From: Durusdinium trenchii
Taxonomy: Eukaryota > Sar > Dinophyceae > Suessiales > Symbiodiniaceae
Reading direction: 5' to 3'
Length of the DNA stretch: 64,000 nucleotides
Assembly (NCBI GenBank): GCA_963970005.1
Contig: CAXAMN010003669.1
Span: 1,253,717 to 1,317,716, forward strand
A program made the position numbers and the translations under genes. Positions 35,001-44,660 of this stretch are shown in pieces. Below the pieces are notes generated by a model. It made no database searches. It worked only from the letters and a program-made list of their open reading frames with translations, and was not told where the DNA came from. Each line of letters begins with the position of its first letter. Position 1 is the stretch's first letter.

Positions 35001-37881
35001 GGTGGATTTCCTGGGTCGGTCGGTTCTCGCGGGAGCTTTGGGGCAGTTGGGAAAACTGTTTTGTACTTCCAAGTGTTCAACATGAGGGGTCCTCCCTGTG
35101 AGGGGTCCTCCCAATGTTCTTTTGAAGTTTTTTTTGAATTCAGAATTGCTTTCAGTGTTGATGGTGTTGCTTGTGACCCAAGAGCAAAACATAAGTCTCA
35201 GTCCCTCAAAGACTCAAGTTAATGAATTCTGGGACTCTGCGAACTCCAGCGAGGGCCCCCCCCAATTAATTATCATAAAAATACGTTGGAAATGCCTTCA
35301 AATATCCAATTGCATCCAATTGCCAAAGGATTTTTTGAGGCCTGTTGATGGATCAAGCGCCTCCTCATGCCAGTTCGGAAAAACATATAGCATAGGCATA
35401 GGCGCTCAGATTCGCTAGATCCGACCCCGAACCCCCCTTCTCGGCTCTGAATCCACGGCCGAGAAGGAGCGAAAACATGTGAAAACGGCTTCCCGAGTGC
35501 GGCTTCGTGGCTCGATGGACCAAAGCTCTGCCTCCGGTGAAGAGACCTCGACCGTGGCGGTGCGAGGCTCATCGAAGAGCAGGGCACGCTCGCCGAAGTA
35601 GGAGTTCTTGGTCATGGTTCCTGGGTGCGGAACGGATCACTGGCGGATCATGGCGGAGAAGGCGGATGGGTCTATATGGGTCTATCTGGCCTATATGGCC
35701 GATAAGCACAAGGTTTTATTTATTGGCCTATATGGGCCCAGAGGCTCTGAAGAGTATGTGGGTCCATCTGAGTTGGTCGGCATGTATCCTCGAGGTTCTG
35801 CTGGAAAAATAGCCCCGTAGCCAAGGCAGCTATCCAATCGGTCCATCTATTCTGGTCCATCTATTCTTCCACAAGTTCCAACACCCGCCAAAAGAGAAGG
35901 CGTCCACCCTCAAAACTTGTTTGCAACTGTTCGCTGCCGCCTGTGCGGCAATCGCAGAAAAAAATGCTACACTCCTGGAGGAAGAACAAAAACATGAAAT
36001 GCGACCCCTTGGAAGACCATGGTCCTCTACAAACAGGTGGTTTTCCACTACCATGTTGTTTCCAGGATGTTTCAGGGAGAGTATTTATCATGTATTTCCC
36101 CACTGATATCAAAACTGAAAAGGGAACACCTAAAGAATAGGATGAACAACTAACAGCGCCCAGCTGCGGATGAACTTCCCGTTGATCTCCACCTTCACAT
36201 CTCCACTAGCGATGACCTGGGTGCAGCCGCAGGGAACCATGACCATGCGGACCATGCGCATGTCACAATCAGAGGGAGCTCTAGAAATTCTCCTCTCTGA
36301 CTCTGACTGCCTCACTTTCCAAATAAGACAACACCATTGATCAACAGACCTGCAAATGGGCGCGATGTGATTTTGGGAATGAACAAAGACCACCCAAAAC
36401 CAACCCCTTGGCTGCCTGCAAAAGAAACTGCTGCTTTGGTAGATGATCAGCTAGAATGGGATTGGATCTGCAGGTGTTCATGCAGAAGAGTACTTCCGAA
36501 GACAGAAAACCAAGAGCGCGAATCGCCGACTTTTTTATTTTTCGTCTACTGGTTCGGGGGAGAGTTGGCATGCAGTGATCCCCGGGCAGGGCATACCACC
36601 TGATGCCCAACTCAGGTGACTTCAGCTCGGCGCGTGGCGACCCAAAATACGTCGAAATAGACGTGGTTGACTCCCCGTCTTCGTTCTCATGAACTCCGCA
36701 ATGCTTAGAACTCAGAACCGAACGTCGTCCTGAACGAAAAACGTCTGCTCTCCCCGGACCTGTCTGCCTTCAGACCTGTCCAGGACCAGTCAGACCTGGG
36801 TCTCCCAGCAAAGAATGAGGAGCCCACTTCACCCTGCTTGATGACATGAGCACCTGGCATCTGCTTCAGGTGAAGCACTCGCCTCACCTCCAACTGTGTC
36901 CTTTTGCATGCGAGCTCACCCGATCGTGTTTCTGTGGAGAATCAGGACTCACCTGGTGACTATGCGTGACGGTCGGGGAATTTCATGATACTCATGATGA
37001 GGGCTACTTGGAGGCACATGGTTTCAACATCTTTTGCTCAGCCCCCTCCCCGCCCTCTTATGGGGTGAGGAGAGATGGACTTGGATGAGGGGAGTTGGGT
37101 GCCTCCCCCGTGAGTGGACTATGGTAGATCGCACATAAGTGAGGTGGATCAAACATCGGGATGTTCAGATCTCCCTCCCCATCCTCCCATCCTCCCAAGT
37201 CCGAGAAATACCCTTAGATCTCGGATGACGCAAGTGCTCACAGGGTGGGGCCTTTCCGGTAGCGCTGCAGCACGAAGGATTGGACCAGCTTGGTGATCTG
37301 TTCACTCGACAAATGTCGGAAGATGTGAACCTCAGTGGCCGAGAAATGTGCGTTCTCAATCTAGAAGTCCCAAGGCTAAACACGAAAGTGTCTGACTTCT
37401 TTGGCGACTTGAGTCCCTGGAAGCTGCTGAAAGGCTTCACCTATATATAAGGCTTGTGTGTGTGAGGCTGTGGGCTACCAATCTCAAAAACACTCGGGGG
37501 AGGTCACCGACCTCCTCTCGGAGCTCGCTTCCCGCGCCTTCTTCGCGACGATCAGCTTCCGGGTGAGATCCGAGGCCTGGCGCGGGCGGAGCGGGGGCGC
37601 GATCCGAGGCAGGCAGGACAAGAGGAAAATGAACCGAAGGTCAGTGAATTCAGTTGGCTCCAGCCAACTCACTGGCTTTCCCATGTGGTTACATACTGGG
37701 CTTACATCTCTTACATGGTGTTCAAGGGTTCTCCCACTATCTCCAACTGTTCCGAGAGCTTCCCATGTTCTTCACTCAACTCTGCTCCAACAGTCGCTCT
37801 GCGCGTTCGCACGGCTCCGGCCTCCTCAGCATTGCCGATGGCTGCCAGGCCCAGCTCCTTGAGAGCCGACAAGAGGCCCTC
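22838..37881 (-). CDS. cGMP-dependent protein kinase-like protein: CNB-D plus AGC kinase domain (5' end uncertain)
   Basis: This is a cytosolic or membrane-associated Ser/Thr kinase gated by a cyclic nucleotide. Exons on the minus strand: 37881-37738, 37330-37252, 36853-36810, 36216-36165, 35620-35512, 35010 to about 34970, 33384-33269, 31762-31707, 31275-31233, 30567-30534, 30197-30121, 29765-29720, 28924-28888, 27969-27900, 27273-27213, 26514-26469, 26000-25921, 24571 to about 24488, about 24285-24262, 23245-23197 and a tail ending at 22838. Fourteen introns join with matching phase. Order: a linker with RTRRATVGAELSEE, one complete CNB domain, then a full AGC kinase. Similarity is closest to the C-terminal half of alveolate PKG. 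Two pieces were not located: the short CNB-to-kinase linker and the exon carrying the residues before DLKPEN. Confidence 0.9.
23197..29765 (-). CDS. PKG-like gene: kinase C-lobe, nine exons recognised
   Basis: Exon 29765-29720 encodes AQAQFYTGCLIIVLE (helix E). Exon 28924-28888 encodes DLKPENVMLDAQ (catalytic loop). Exon 27969-27900 encodes LKLIDFGIAKKLEEG (DFG). Exon 27273-27213 encodes IGTPHYMAPEIMRGHGYG (P+1 loop, APE). Exon 26514-26469 encodes VDLWSLGIILFEFVC. Exon 26000-25921 encodes YLPFADELDDPTEV. Exon 24571-24488 encodes MLNRQPKKRLGAGG. Exon 24285-24262 encodes HEWLGRYQ. Exon 23245-23197 encodes FDKIMGRELEAPVMPK, the AGC pre-tail. The residues expected just before DLKPEN were not found, so one small exon between 28925 and 29719 is missing from this model. 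The junction into the HEWL exon is unresolved. Confidence 0.88.
25600..25682 (+). other. Plus-strand protein-like segment inside a kinase intron
   Basis: The plus frame AINGKTYYFDSEFYPLLARS uses GC-ending codons throughout, unlike the flanking intron. The opposite strand is also open. It has no clear AG|G acceptor or GT/GC donor. It may be a gene fragment or chance. Confidence 0.25.
28330..28700. repeat. (AAAAAGTC)n array with a mirror-strand second half
   Basis: From 28330 to about 28595 the plus strand is a degenerate array of AAAAAGTC and TCAAAAAAGTC. From about 28605 to 28700 the motif switches to GACTTTTTT on the plus strand. The two halves are imperfect inverted copies around 28600. 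It lies in the intron between the DFG exon and the DLKPEN exon. Confidence 0.8.
29379..29487 (-). CDS. Candidate exon of unknown function inside a kinase intron
   Basis: An AAG|G acceptor opens a frame reading VPKDRLDKHMPRVLEEMRIP and then TVNRTFRKKADLYDHF, with GC-ending codons. It lies between the helix-E and DLKPEN exons of the kinase but does not match the missing catalytic-loop segment. The opposite strand also has a 61-codon frame. Its 3' boundary is unclear. Confidence 0.35.
30121..33384 (-). CDS. PKG-like gene: kinase N-lobe and hinge, five exons
   Basis: Exon 33384-33269 holds the glycine-rich loop (VRVIGAGAAGVVRLV), preceded by SMSESLRQDLK. Exon 31762-31707 gives the lysine strand YALKRVRKN. 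Exon 31275-31233 gives the C-helix and following turn (ECELLKAQEHPFI). The 34-bp exon 30567-30534 gives RLVQTFETHKS. Exon 30197-30121 gives the hinge VYILTELITGGELHGAIR. ATP-binding residues are present. Intron donors are GC, GC, GC and GT. Confidence 0.93.
30942..30997. repeat. Inverted repeat (hairpin)
   Basis: CCTCCAACAGGT at 30942-30953 is perfectly complemented by ACCTGTTGGAGG at 30986-30997. The loop is 32 bases. Confidence 0.85.
34290..34860. repeat. GATA/GGAC-type simple repeat tract, about 570 bp
   Basis: This is a degenerate array of TAGA/GATA units with an internal block of (GGAC)n then (GGAT)n at about 34398-34435, and AGCAT and AAGAA sub-blocks. It lies between the CNB-D and kinase exons. 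Confidence 0.9.
35010..37330 (-). CDS. PKG-like gene: complete CNB domain (CNB-D type), five exons
   Basis: The exons join without gaps. Helices come first (FRHLSSEQITKLVQSF), then RYRKGAHVIKQGEVGSSFF, VIASGDVKVEINGKFIR, then the phosphate-binding cassette YFGERALLFDEPRTATV, then ELWSIEKSTFSSIVKG. The cassette keeps the Glu and Arg needed to bind the ribose and phosphate. The Thr after Arg is the residue associated with cGMP rather than cAMP preference in PKG family proteins. All four introns between these exons start GC. Each one is required for the frame. Confidence 0.92.
37738..37881 (-). CDS. PKG-like gene exon: pre-CNB linker with RRATV segment
   Basis: This 144-bp, phase-0 exon (48 codons) has an AAG|G acceptor and a GT donor. 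It contains SALKELGLAAIGNAEEAG and then AVRTRRATVGAELSEE. The basic RRATV resembles a kinase (auto)phosphorylation or pseudosubstrate site, as found N-terminal to CNB domains in PKA regulatory subunits and PKG. If this is the N-terminal region, the gene starts nearby. If the gene continues upstream, this is the CNB-C/CNB-D linker. A possible exon 37494-37580 (DLTRKLIVAKKAREASS) may follow. Confidence 0.6.
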
Positions 37882-38079
37882 CTTCGTCAAGAAGCCCACG
37901 CGCGCGCCATTCCTAGGCGAACCGCCCCCCGGGCGGAAGCGCCGCCAGGGTCGGAAGAAGGCGAGACATCCGTGCTTTCTGCGCTGAAAGCGTCGCGTCG
38001 GATGGGGCACGAAATCCGAAGGCTCAAAGCTTTGGAATGTGGTGGGCGAAACACCACTCCCCAAGTGAATTGGGTGCCT

Positions 38080-38098
38080 CTCTCTCTCTCTCTCTCCG
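38080..38098. repeat. (TC)n microsatellite
   Basis: Nine TC dinucleotides in a row. Confidence 0.85.
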
Positions 38099-40151
38099 GC
38101 GTTTGGAAACAATGAAACAGAACTGAAAACATGATGGCCCTCTACCAAGACGAGCCCGGCGGCTTGCGGTACTAAAGGTAAGTCCCAGGAAGTTGTCTTC
38201 AACTGTTTTCAACGCCGAGCAGCACGCCGGCCTTGAAGTTCCTGGCTCGAGGCACTGATGTGGAAGAATGTCGCATGACTAGGAGACGTGGACGTCAGTT
38301 CCCTACAAACCAGACTCAGGGCATTCTGAGTCTGGCTCTAATGAAACGAACAAACAGCGAATCGCCAAAAAAGTCTTGCACCAATAAACCAGCCATTCGA
38401 AATCGATCGACATCGGGTGGGCAATATACAGAACTTCATACATGTTACTTTTGGAAAGTACACTTTTGGGTGAAGGAAAGAACGATGTATTGAAATGGAG
38501 AGGGCTCTTCCTAAGCCGGTCAATGGGATTCTGGCCGTTGGCATTTACCCTAGCAGTTTCGGGGTTAGGGAAGGCTAAGCAAGCAAAAAAAAAGATGCCA
38601 CTCTGTCCGGTCTATCAAGACACGACTCTCCAACAAGATCGATCTTAGAACTTATAGTACTTGGTACAAATCTGGACCTGAAGCTACAATTCATCTAGGA
38701 CGAAATCTGAAATCTTGGAAAATCGAAGTTCCGATGCTGCCATCTTCTAACAATCATGGATGTAACTAGTTTATCTGTCTAGACACACATATATACAGAT
38801 ACATCATATCTGTTATACATGCGACATTAAAGAAAAATACAGATATGTGCATTTGCAGCTTGTTTTTCATAGCATCTCCTCACTCGGCCCCCCCGATCTC
38901 CACCCTTCTCCGTCGTGAACCCGCCTGATCTCAGACTTCGCCTCAGCAAGTTCCACGGATTCGCGGGAAAAAAACCGGCCGACGCGTGCGGCGTCCGCAA
39001 GTTCTCGCCCAGTTTCGATGCTGAGATAGATGGGATTCACTCAATTCACTCGGCAAACGAATCAGATATATCGTCGTCTATGCATCTAATCTATCCTCAA
39101 GTTCACGATCCTGGACCCGGGACCCCCCCCAAAAGATTTCTGGATGGTCGCGTCAGCCAACCTTCGACTCAAAAGCTTGCCGGTCCGGCCTCAGCAGAGG
39201 ATTCGGATTCCAAAAGCCCACCATCTTCGAGCCACTGGGCCCTCTCCAGCGTGACCTGGCCACGTGCCACGCCCGAAGCGGTGAACAAACCTCACAAGGC
39301 CCGTACTGGGCCTTACTGGTGGACCTGAGCTGGTTGATAGAGGTCTCACAAGCCCCAGAGTGAGCTATCCATTAGGGCATCTCTCTCACACGAAATAGTG
39401 ACCAGAAAAGGTCCCAGGCAAAGCGTTGAAGAGGCGATTGGACTGTCTACATTTGGACTGCTCTAGGGTTGAAGCCAACCAAAAGTTGAAGCCAACCAAA
39501 AAAAAACACACTCAAACAAGTGAACATTGACTTTACGCGTGTGAAGGTTGGCAGTGTCCTTACCTAGCCTGCCATGGTTCAGATTGCTTCTTGCTTCAAC
39601 AACCGCCTGTCCGACGAAGCACATCAATGGATTGTTCCGACCCTGTGTGGGAGCAGGGCCCATCGCCCGGACACCAACCAGAATGCGAGTTGCCTTTTGA
39701 TTTTTTTGCTTGCTTGCTTGTCTGCTCAAAAATGTCCCCTCACGCTGCACAAGGCCACTGGCCCACTCAAGCCATCAAGAAGATTTGGCAGGTTCACAAA
39801 CAACAGGTCAAGTCCAATGATCCAATCCACTTTCTTCTAACCTGGGATCCGCCACATGCCAGACTACGACTGAGGAGTGCGTCATTTCATCAAACCATGT
39901 AACACGATGTGACGATGTGGGTAAGGCTCGACATGGCTCGACTGCTAGACAAACCGGCAAGCCCACTTCATCCTACTCCCCCAAAAAAACGACTCCAAGC
40001 ACCAATTAGGGTTGGTCCAAGCTCCGATTCCGGGTCCGATGAAGATGGGTGACTTGGTTTCGTAACGAGATAAGGAGACTCGAGTCGGATGAAGAGGAGA
40101 CTCGATCTACCTCTGGTATGGAAACACAGTTGTGAGATGAAACATAACACT

Positions 40152-40294
40152 CTCTCAATATGAATAGGCTTTACCATCCAAGTCTCATCAAGAGTCAATA
40201 GCTTCTTTTGTCAAAACATACCCGGCCTGACAAAAAAATGAAAAAAATTGACTCTTGATAAGACTTGGATGGTAAAACCTGTTCATATTGAGAG
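40152..40294. repeat. Long inverted repeat, MITE-like hairpin
   Basis: Arms of 48 bp at 40152-40199 and 40247-40294 are complementary except for a few mismatches (left arm starts CTCTCAATATGAA, right arm ends TTCATATTGAGAG). The spacer is 47 bp. Partial complementarity continues about 9 bp outward. No ORF is inside. This fits a short non-autonomous terminal-inverted-repeat element. Confidence 0.9.
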
Positions 40295-41111
40295 GGGGTT
40301 ATTAATCAAGAGTCTATCATTACATGGCATGATCATGGATGATTCCATTCTGCCATCTTCGGGCCTGGCCGCCCGGCCAATAAAATGATGCGTGCGTGGC
40401 GGTCACTGTGCGGAGCCATGCACGATCCGACCGAATAGAGAGTCCTCCAGAACTTCGGCCCAGCGAAGGGAGGAGGCAACCCTCATGTGGGGCTGAAACA
40501 ATCGAACAGGTCTTCTGGTAGAAGTACCCTAGTTTCAGAGTTTCAGCTCTTAGTGTTCAGGAATTACTGTGACTGGTGGGGTGGCATGTGTTGATAATTT
40601 CACAGGTGAAAATCTTTCCAAATCCTCCTGGGCACTCCGGGCCGTTCGCATGTGGGGAGCCCGGCCGTTCTCGCCCAACGGGCGGCCGTCAAGACAGGTG
40701 TCACATCACCACTCTGCCGAAGTTCCTGGGGATCTCATCCACTACAGCGGGGGAGCTCCCATCCGCTGCGCTTTCTCCGCGTGGACTGGCTTCGCCGTTC
40801 ACGCGAATTCGTGCTGAAGAGCATGCTGCAGCAGGTCGGCGGATATGTCTGTTTGCACCCCTTGGGGCCATGCCATCCCCATTCCATCTGAATGTGGGGA
40901 TGCCAATGCGGGATAGCTATACAGGTCCGTGAGGTTGTAGGTAAACTTGGACACCTGCGAGGTGAACTTACATCCACGTCCCATCTCACTTCCCTGGACA
41001 TGCTGCAGTTCTCTGGCATCTGATGCCGAAACATCCCCAAGCGAACGCTTTGTCGAGGTAAGCTATCCACTTTTCAGACTTCCAGTTGCAAGTAAAATTA
41101 CGGTGGTTTCA

Positions 41112-41192
41112 GAGTAGATGGCACAAACCCCAAGATGTCTTTTATATAGGGGTCCATATAAACCACCTTTGGGGGATTGTGCCATCTACTCT
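41112..41192. repeat. Inverted repeat (hairpin)
   Basis: GAGTAGATGGCACAAACCCC at 41112-41131 pairs with the complement ending GTGCCATCTACTC at 41168-41192. Arms are about 22-25 bp with one or two mismatches, loop about 35 bp. Confidence 0.88.
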
Positions 41193-41635
41193 CAACCCAC
41201 TCTACACAAAAAAAAAATGAACTGAAAAGGGCTTTGAGGATCAACAAGTCTCGTGGTTACATCATCCGTAAGCTTCCAAGTTGGCCTCACATGTGCACTT
41301 CCTTGATTTCAGGGTGGCGCTGGCAGAACGGACTGACCAATGAGGATTTGGATGGATTTGGTGAGCAGCAGGTGCAGCTGTGTTCATCTTCAAAAACCAT
41401 TGGGTTGCCACTCTGTGGCGGTGGGCTAACTTGGAAGTCATTCTAGGTAGACGCGTGCACATAATGTATAACTATTATATATACAGTAATTATATATGTA
41501 CCTAAGAAGTCCAATGGCTATATTTTTCCTTGGTGGAGTAAAGGAAGTTCCCTCTCAGGTACCCTAAAAACCATTAGGTAGACATGCATTAGGTAAACAT
41601 ATATATATATACCGTCGCCGTATATCTATGTGTCT

Positions 41636-41662
41636 GTGTGCGTGCGTGCGTGCGTGCGTGGT
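41636..41662. repeat. (GTGC)n microsatellite
   Basis: Repeated GTGC/GTGT units on the plus strand. Confidence 0.8.
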
Positions 41663-44587
41663 GTGCTCCATATGAGTCCATCCATGTCTGACAGATCCAC
41701 CGGTGGAGTGAACCCCACCGGTGGGTGCTTCGTCCGAGCTTCGCTCGCATGGCGTTCTCTCAGGGCTCTGGCTCCAAGCCACCCAGCAAACACTCCACAG
41801 AGGCCCAGCACGAGTGGCAGGGGGCACCTGGGCGGTGCAGGGCTGCGGCGCGGGTGCCAAAGCGCCGGTCGGGCTCCGAGGAGGGCCGGTCAGGGCCAAG
41901 GAACGGCCCTGAACGCGACAACAAACCTACAGGTGCCCCGTTGCAGTGCCTCGAACCAAAACATGCTTGGAGCTCGGGGGCCAGCTCGGGCGACCTGGAA
42001 GCTGCAAAGAATATATAAACCAACATAAATCAACTACGTTCATCAGTGTGTCTAGGATTACTGAATCTGTACCTGTCAAGGTCGCTCGTTGTGGGGAAGG
42101 TTCGGCAAAAAGGTCTATCTATCCTCTATCTGGGTCTGTTCCACGTCTATCCATTTCAATGAAAGTTCATGCTAACGTGCTTTCTGAGGTTGCTGCAGGC
42201 ACAGGAAAACCAAATATACTGTAATCCTTAGTTTGACTTCGTCCTGGACAAATCCTGCAGCCAAACATGGCATCACGAAATCTGACGGTTCTCTTCAAAC
42301 ACCGGGGCTTCTTGATACTCCTCCTCTGTCTTACACAGAAGGCGCCCCATCAAAATGAAAAACACTGACCATGAAAGGAAGCTTGCTTACACGTTCCTTT
42401 CTTTTTGCTGGCGGTCAGATGGGTTCGGACGCGGTGATCCTAAGGATGGCACAAAGGATGAGCTCTGCCTGAGCATCTGTCATCCCACAGCCTCGGCACA
42501 AATGAATAAGTGTATGAAGAGTGGGCTGGAGCACCAGGTCTTTGCACCAGTTGAATCAAAGGTAGGTACCCGGTGACTATCAAACACCCAGCAGGTACCA
42601 TTTGGTGCATTCCAAAAGGATCTAAAAGGAAGACCTCCCAAAGAACCCTGGAATAAGGAAAAAGAACCAAAACCCATTCGTTGGGTGTCTCCCTATTGAA
42701 AATGAGGCCCATTCTTCCAGGTGTTGGCCAAGCAGGTCTAGCTCAGGTCAAGATGGCGACGCCCCTGACTTGTCGGTGCCCAAGGAGCAGCATAAGGCGC
42801 AAACACAGGGAGCGGTGGTGGAGCACCAAGCGCAACCCACCTGTCAATCTGAACATCGGGTTCCGAGTCTGAGGACGGTCGAAACTCCACAATAACAACA
42901 ACAAGTGGGAAAGGAAAAGTGTCATCTATGTGATTCGTACCTTTGGAGAATAAATTCATGGAGGTTTTTTTTAATGCTGGGCCCTGGGTGGCAACAAAGA
43001 AGCCAGTAGCACTTGTTCAAGCACGCAGGATACATGGGCGACCAGCTCAGCAGGATGGATTCAACCGGCTTTTTTTGTTTGGAAAGCCAGTCAGGAGGAT
43101 ACATGTTTGCTCAAGCATATGAAAAGGACAAATATGACGTCACCTAAGCCTTACTGTCTACTTTCTGGCTACCAAACAACAAACGCATCACGTGATCTGC
43201 CTACGTTCATACACCCACGCCAGCATCAAATATAGTGATATCACATATACTGTTACTAGTAAAATTTCTCCCTGACCCATTGGCAAATGCCTACCTATTG
43301 CTTCAAAGGAACTGTAGGTGGACAAAGATGGACTGAGAATGACAGAGGCTGCGTCCCTAAACCCTTTGGACCCTTCGCCGAGCGTTTTTTTCAGCGCCGA
43401 GTGGCGAAGAGCAACAGCAGCACCGACAGCAGGCCCCCGAGCCCACACACCAGCCACCTGAGCAGTAGCAGCTCAGCGCGCGGCCCTCATGTTCTCCGAA
43501 AACCACTGAATTTGAATCTCATTCCACCTACCAGGAACTATGGGGTGGATTCTGGTGGATTCTGAACCACTCCATCCCATGGCCCCAGCAGGCCAGCACA
43601 TGGTTGCAAAGGCCAACATAAGGGCACCTATTATCTATATAATGGTTACGACACCAACTGACGCACTGGAACCTTGAAGGATGGAAACGAAGAAAAACCC
43701 AGGCGTGGAAAGAAAAAAACCAACCACGCCGGCCTGCCCACGAGCCCAACCCTCTGGTTCGCACCAGGGTGCAGTGGCAGGGTGCTCCAAAAGATCACGA
43801 ATCCCAGCAAGGCGCCCGGCAAAGCAATGACCCGCGCCAGCAGGGTGAACCTGCGCATGCCAAGAGCGCCAAGGCGCACACGTGCGGCCGCTCACGTTTT
43901 CGCGGGTTTTCGCACAGGTTCTGCCGCAAAGCCGTGCGGGAAGAAATGATGCGGAGGAGGGATCTGATGTTTCGTCAGGCTCTGCAGGACTCCCAACGAT
44001 GGGATTCTGAAATTCCACCTCCCGCTGGCAGCCACCCAGAGGATGAGTGGCTGAAGAAGGGAGCGTTCTCATGTCGTACCTATGAAAAAGATACTTTGTT
44101 GCAAAGAAAAGACCTGGACAAGCTGAAAAACACCTTGTGCCAATCCTACTTAAAGGACTTAGGCTTTGCAGCATCTGTAGTAGGGTAGGGTTTGGGGGTC
44201 TTGAGACAAGAAGTCTACTCAACATCTTCAAGATTCAAGTAGATGGGAGGCTCCATCCCGATGTCGACTAAACCGCCGACGCCTCGAAAGGTTCTTCTCC
44301 AAGGCGGAAAACTGCATACAACCTCATGGCGAAATGGACCGAAAAGATCCGACAAGCATCAGTCTTGAGAGGATCTTGGCAAAAACCCTGTCAGTTTTCT
44401 GATATGGTTGTCTTAGCTGTCTTGGTTTTCTTTGCAGCCAGGTGGCATCAGAATAATATGATACTTAGGATATGGTGTTCTTTGTCTTTTCCTTTTTCAC
44501 CTACAATCAACCCCAATAATGAATACAGTAAAATACAATATATACCATGTCTTGCCTTTGGCACCTGGTTCTCCATGAGTATATATC

Positions 44588-44660
44588 TCAGTTGGGCGGC
44601 TTCCCAATCTTCACGGCGGGCAGCTCTTCAGGCATGTACAGTAGAGTCAGCGGATCTCCC
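44588..44660 (-). CDS. RBR ligase: terminal exon
   Basis: A CAG|G acceptor opens GDPLTLLYMPEELPAVKIG, then KPPN and TGA at 44588-44590. Two upstream partners fit its phase. One is a GA donor after GGGGRVE in the CWTCGK frame. The other is a GT donor in an alternative frame of the same exon (44883-44738). The first keeps the RING2 cysteines and is preferred. Confidence 0.65.

Larger units (their letters stand above)
37882..44587. other. Stretch without a confident gene
   Basis: This region between the kinase and E3-ligase blocks holds two hairpin elements (40152-40294 and 41112-41192). Weak candidates: minus VSKFTYNLTDLYSYPALAS near 40860-40955, whose opposite strand (40774-40836) also reads well as LRFLRVDWLRRSREFVLK; a minus hydrophobic segment FTLLARVIALPGALLGFVIF near 43780-43860; and a plus frame of about 90 codons at 43915-44188. 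None has matched splice partners. Confidence 0.4.
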
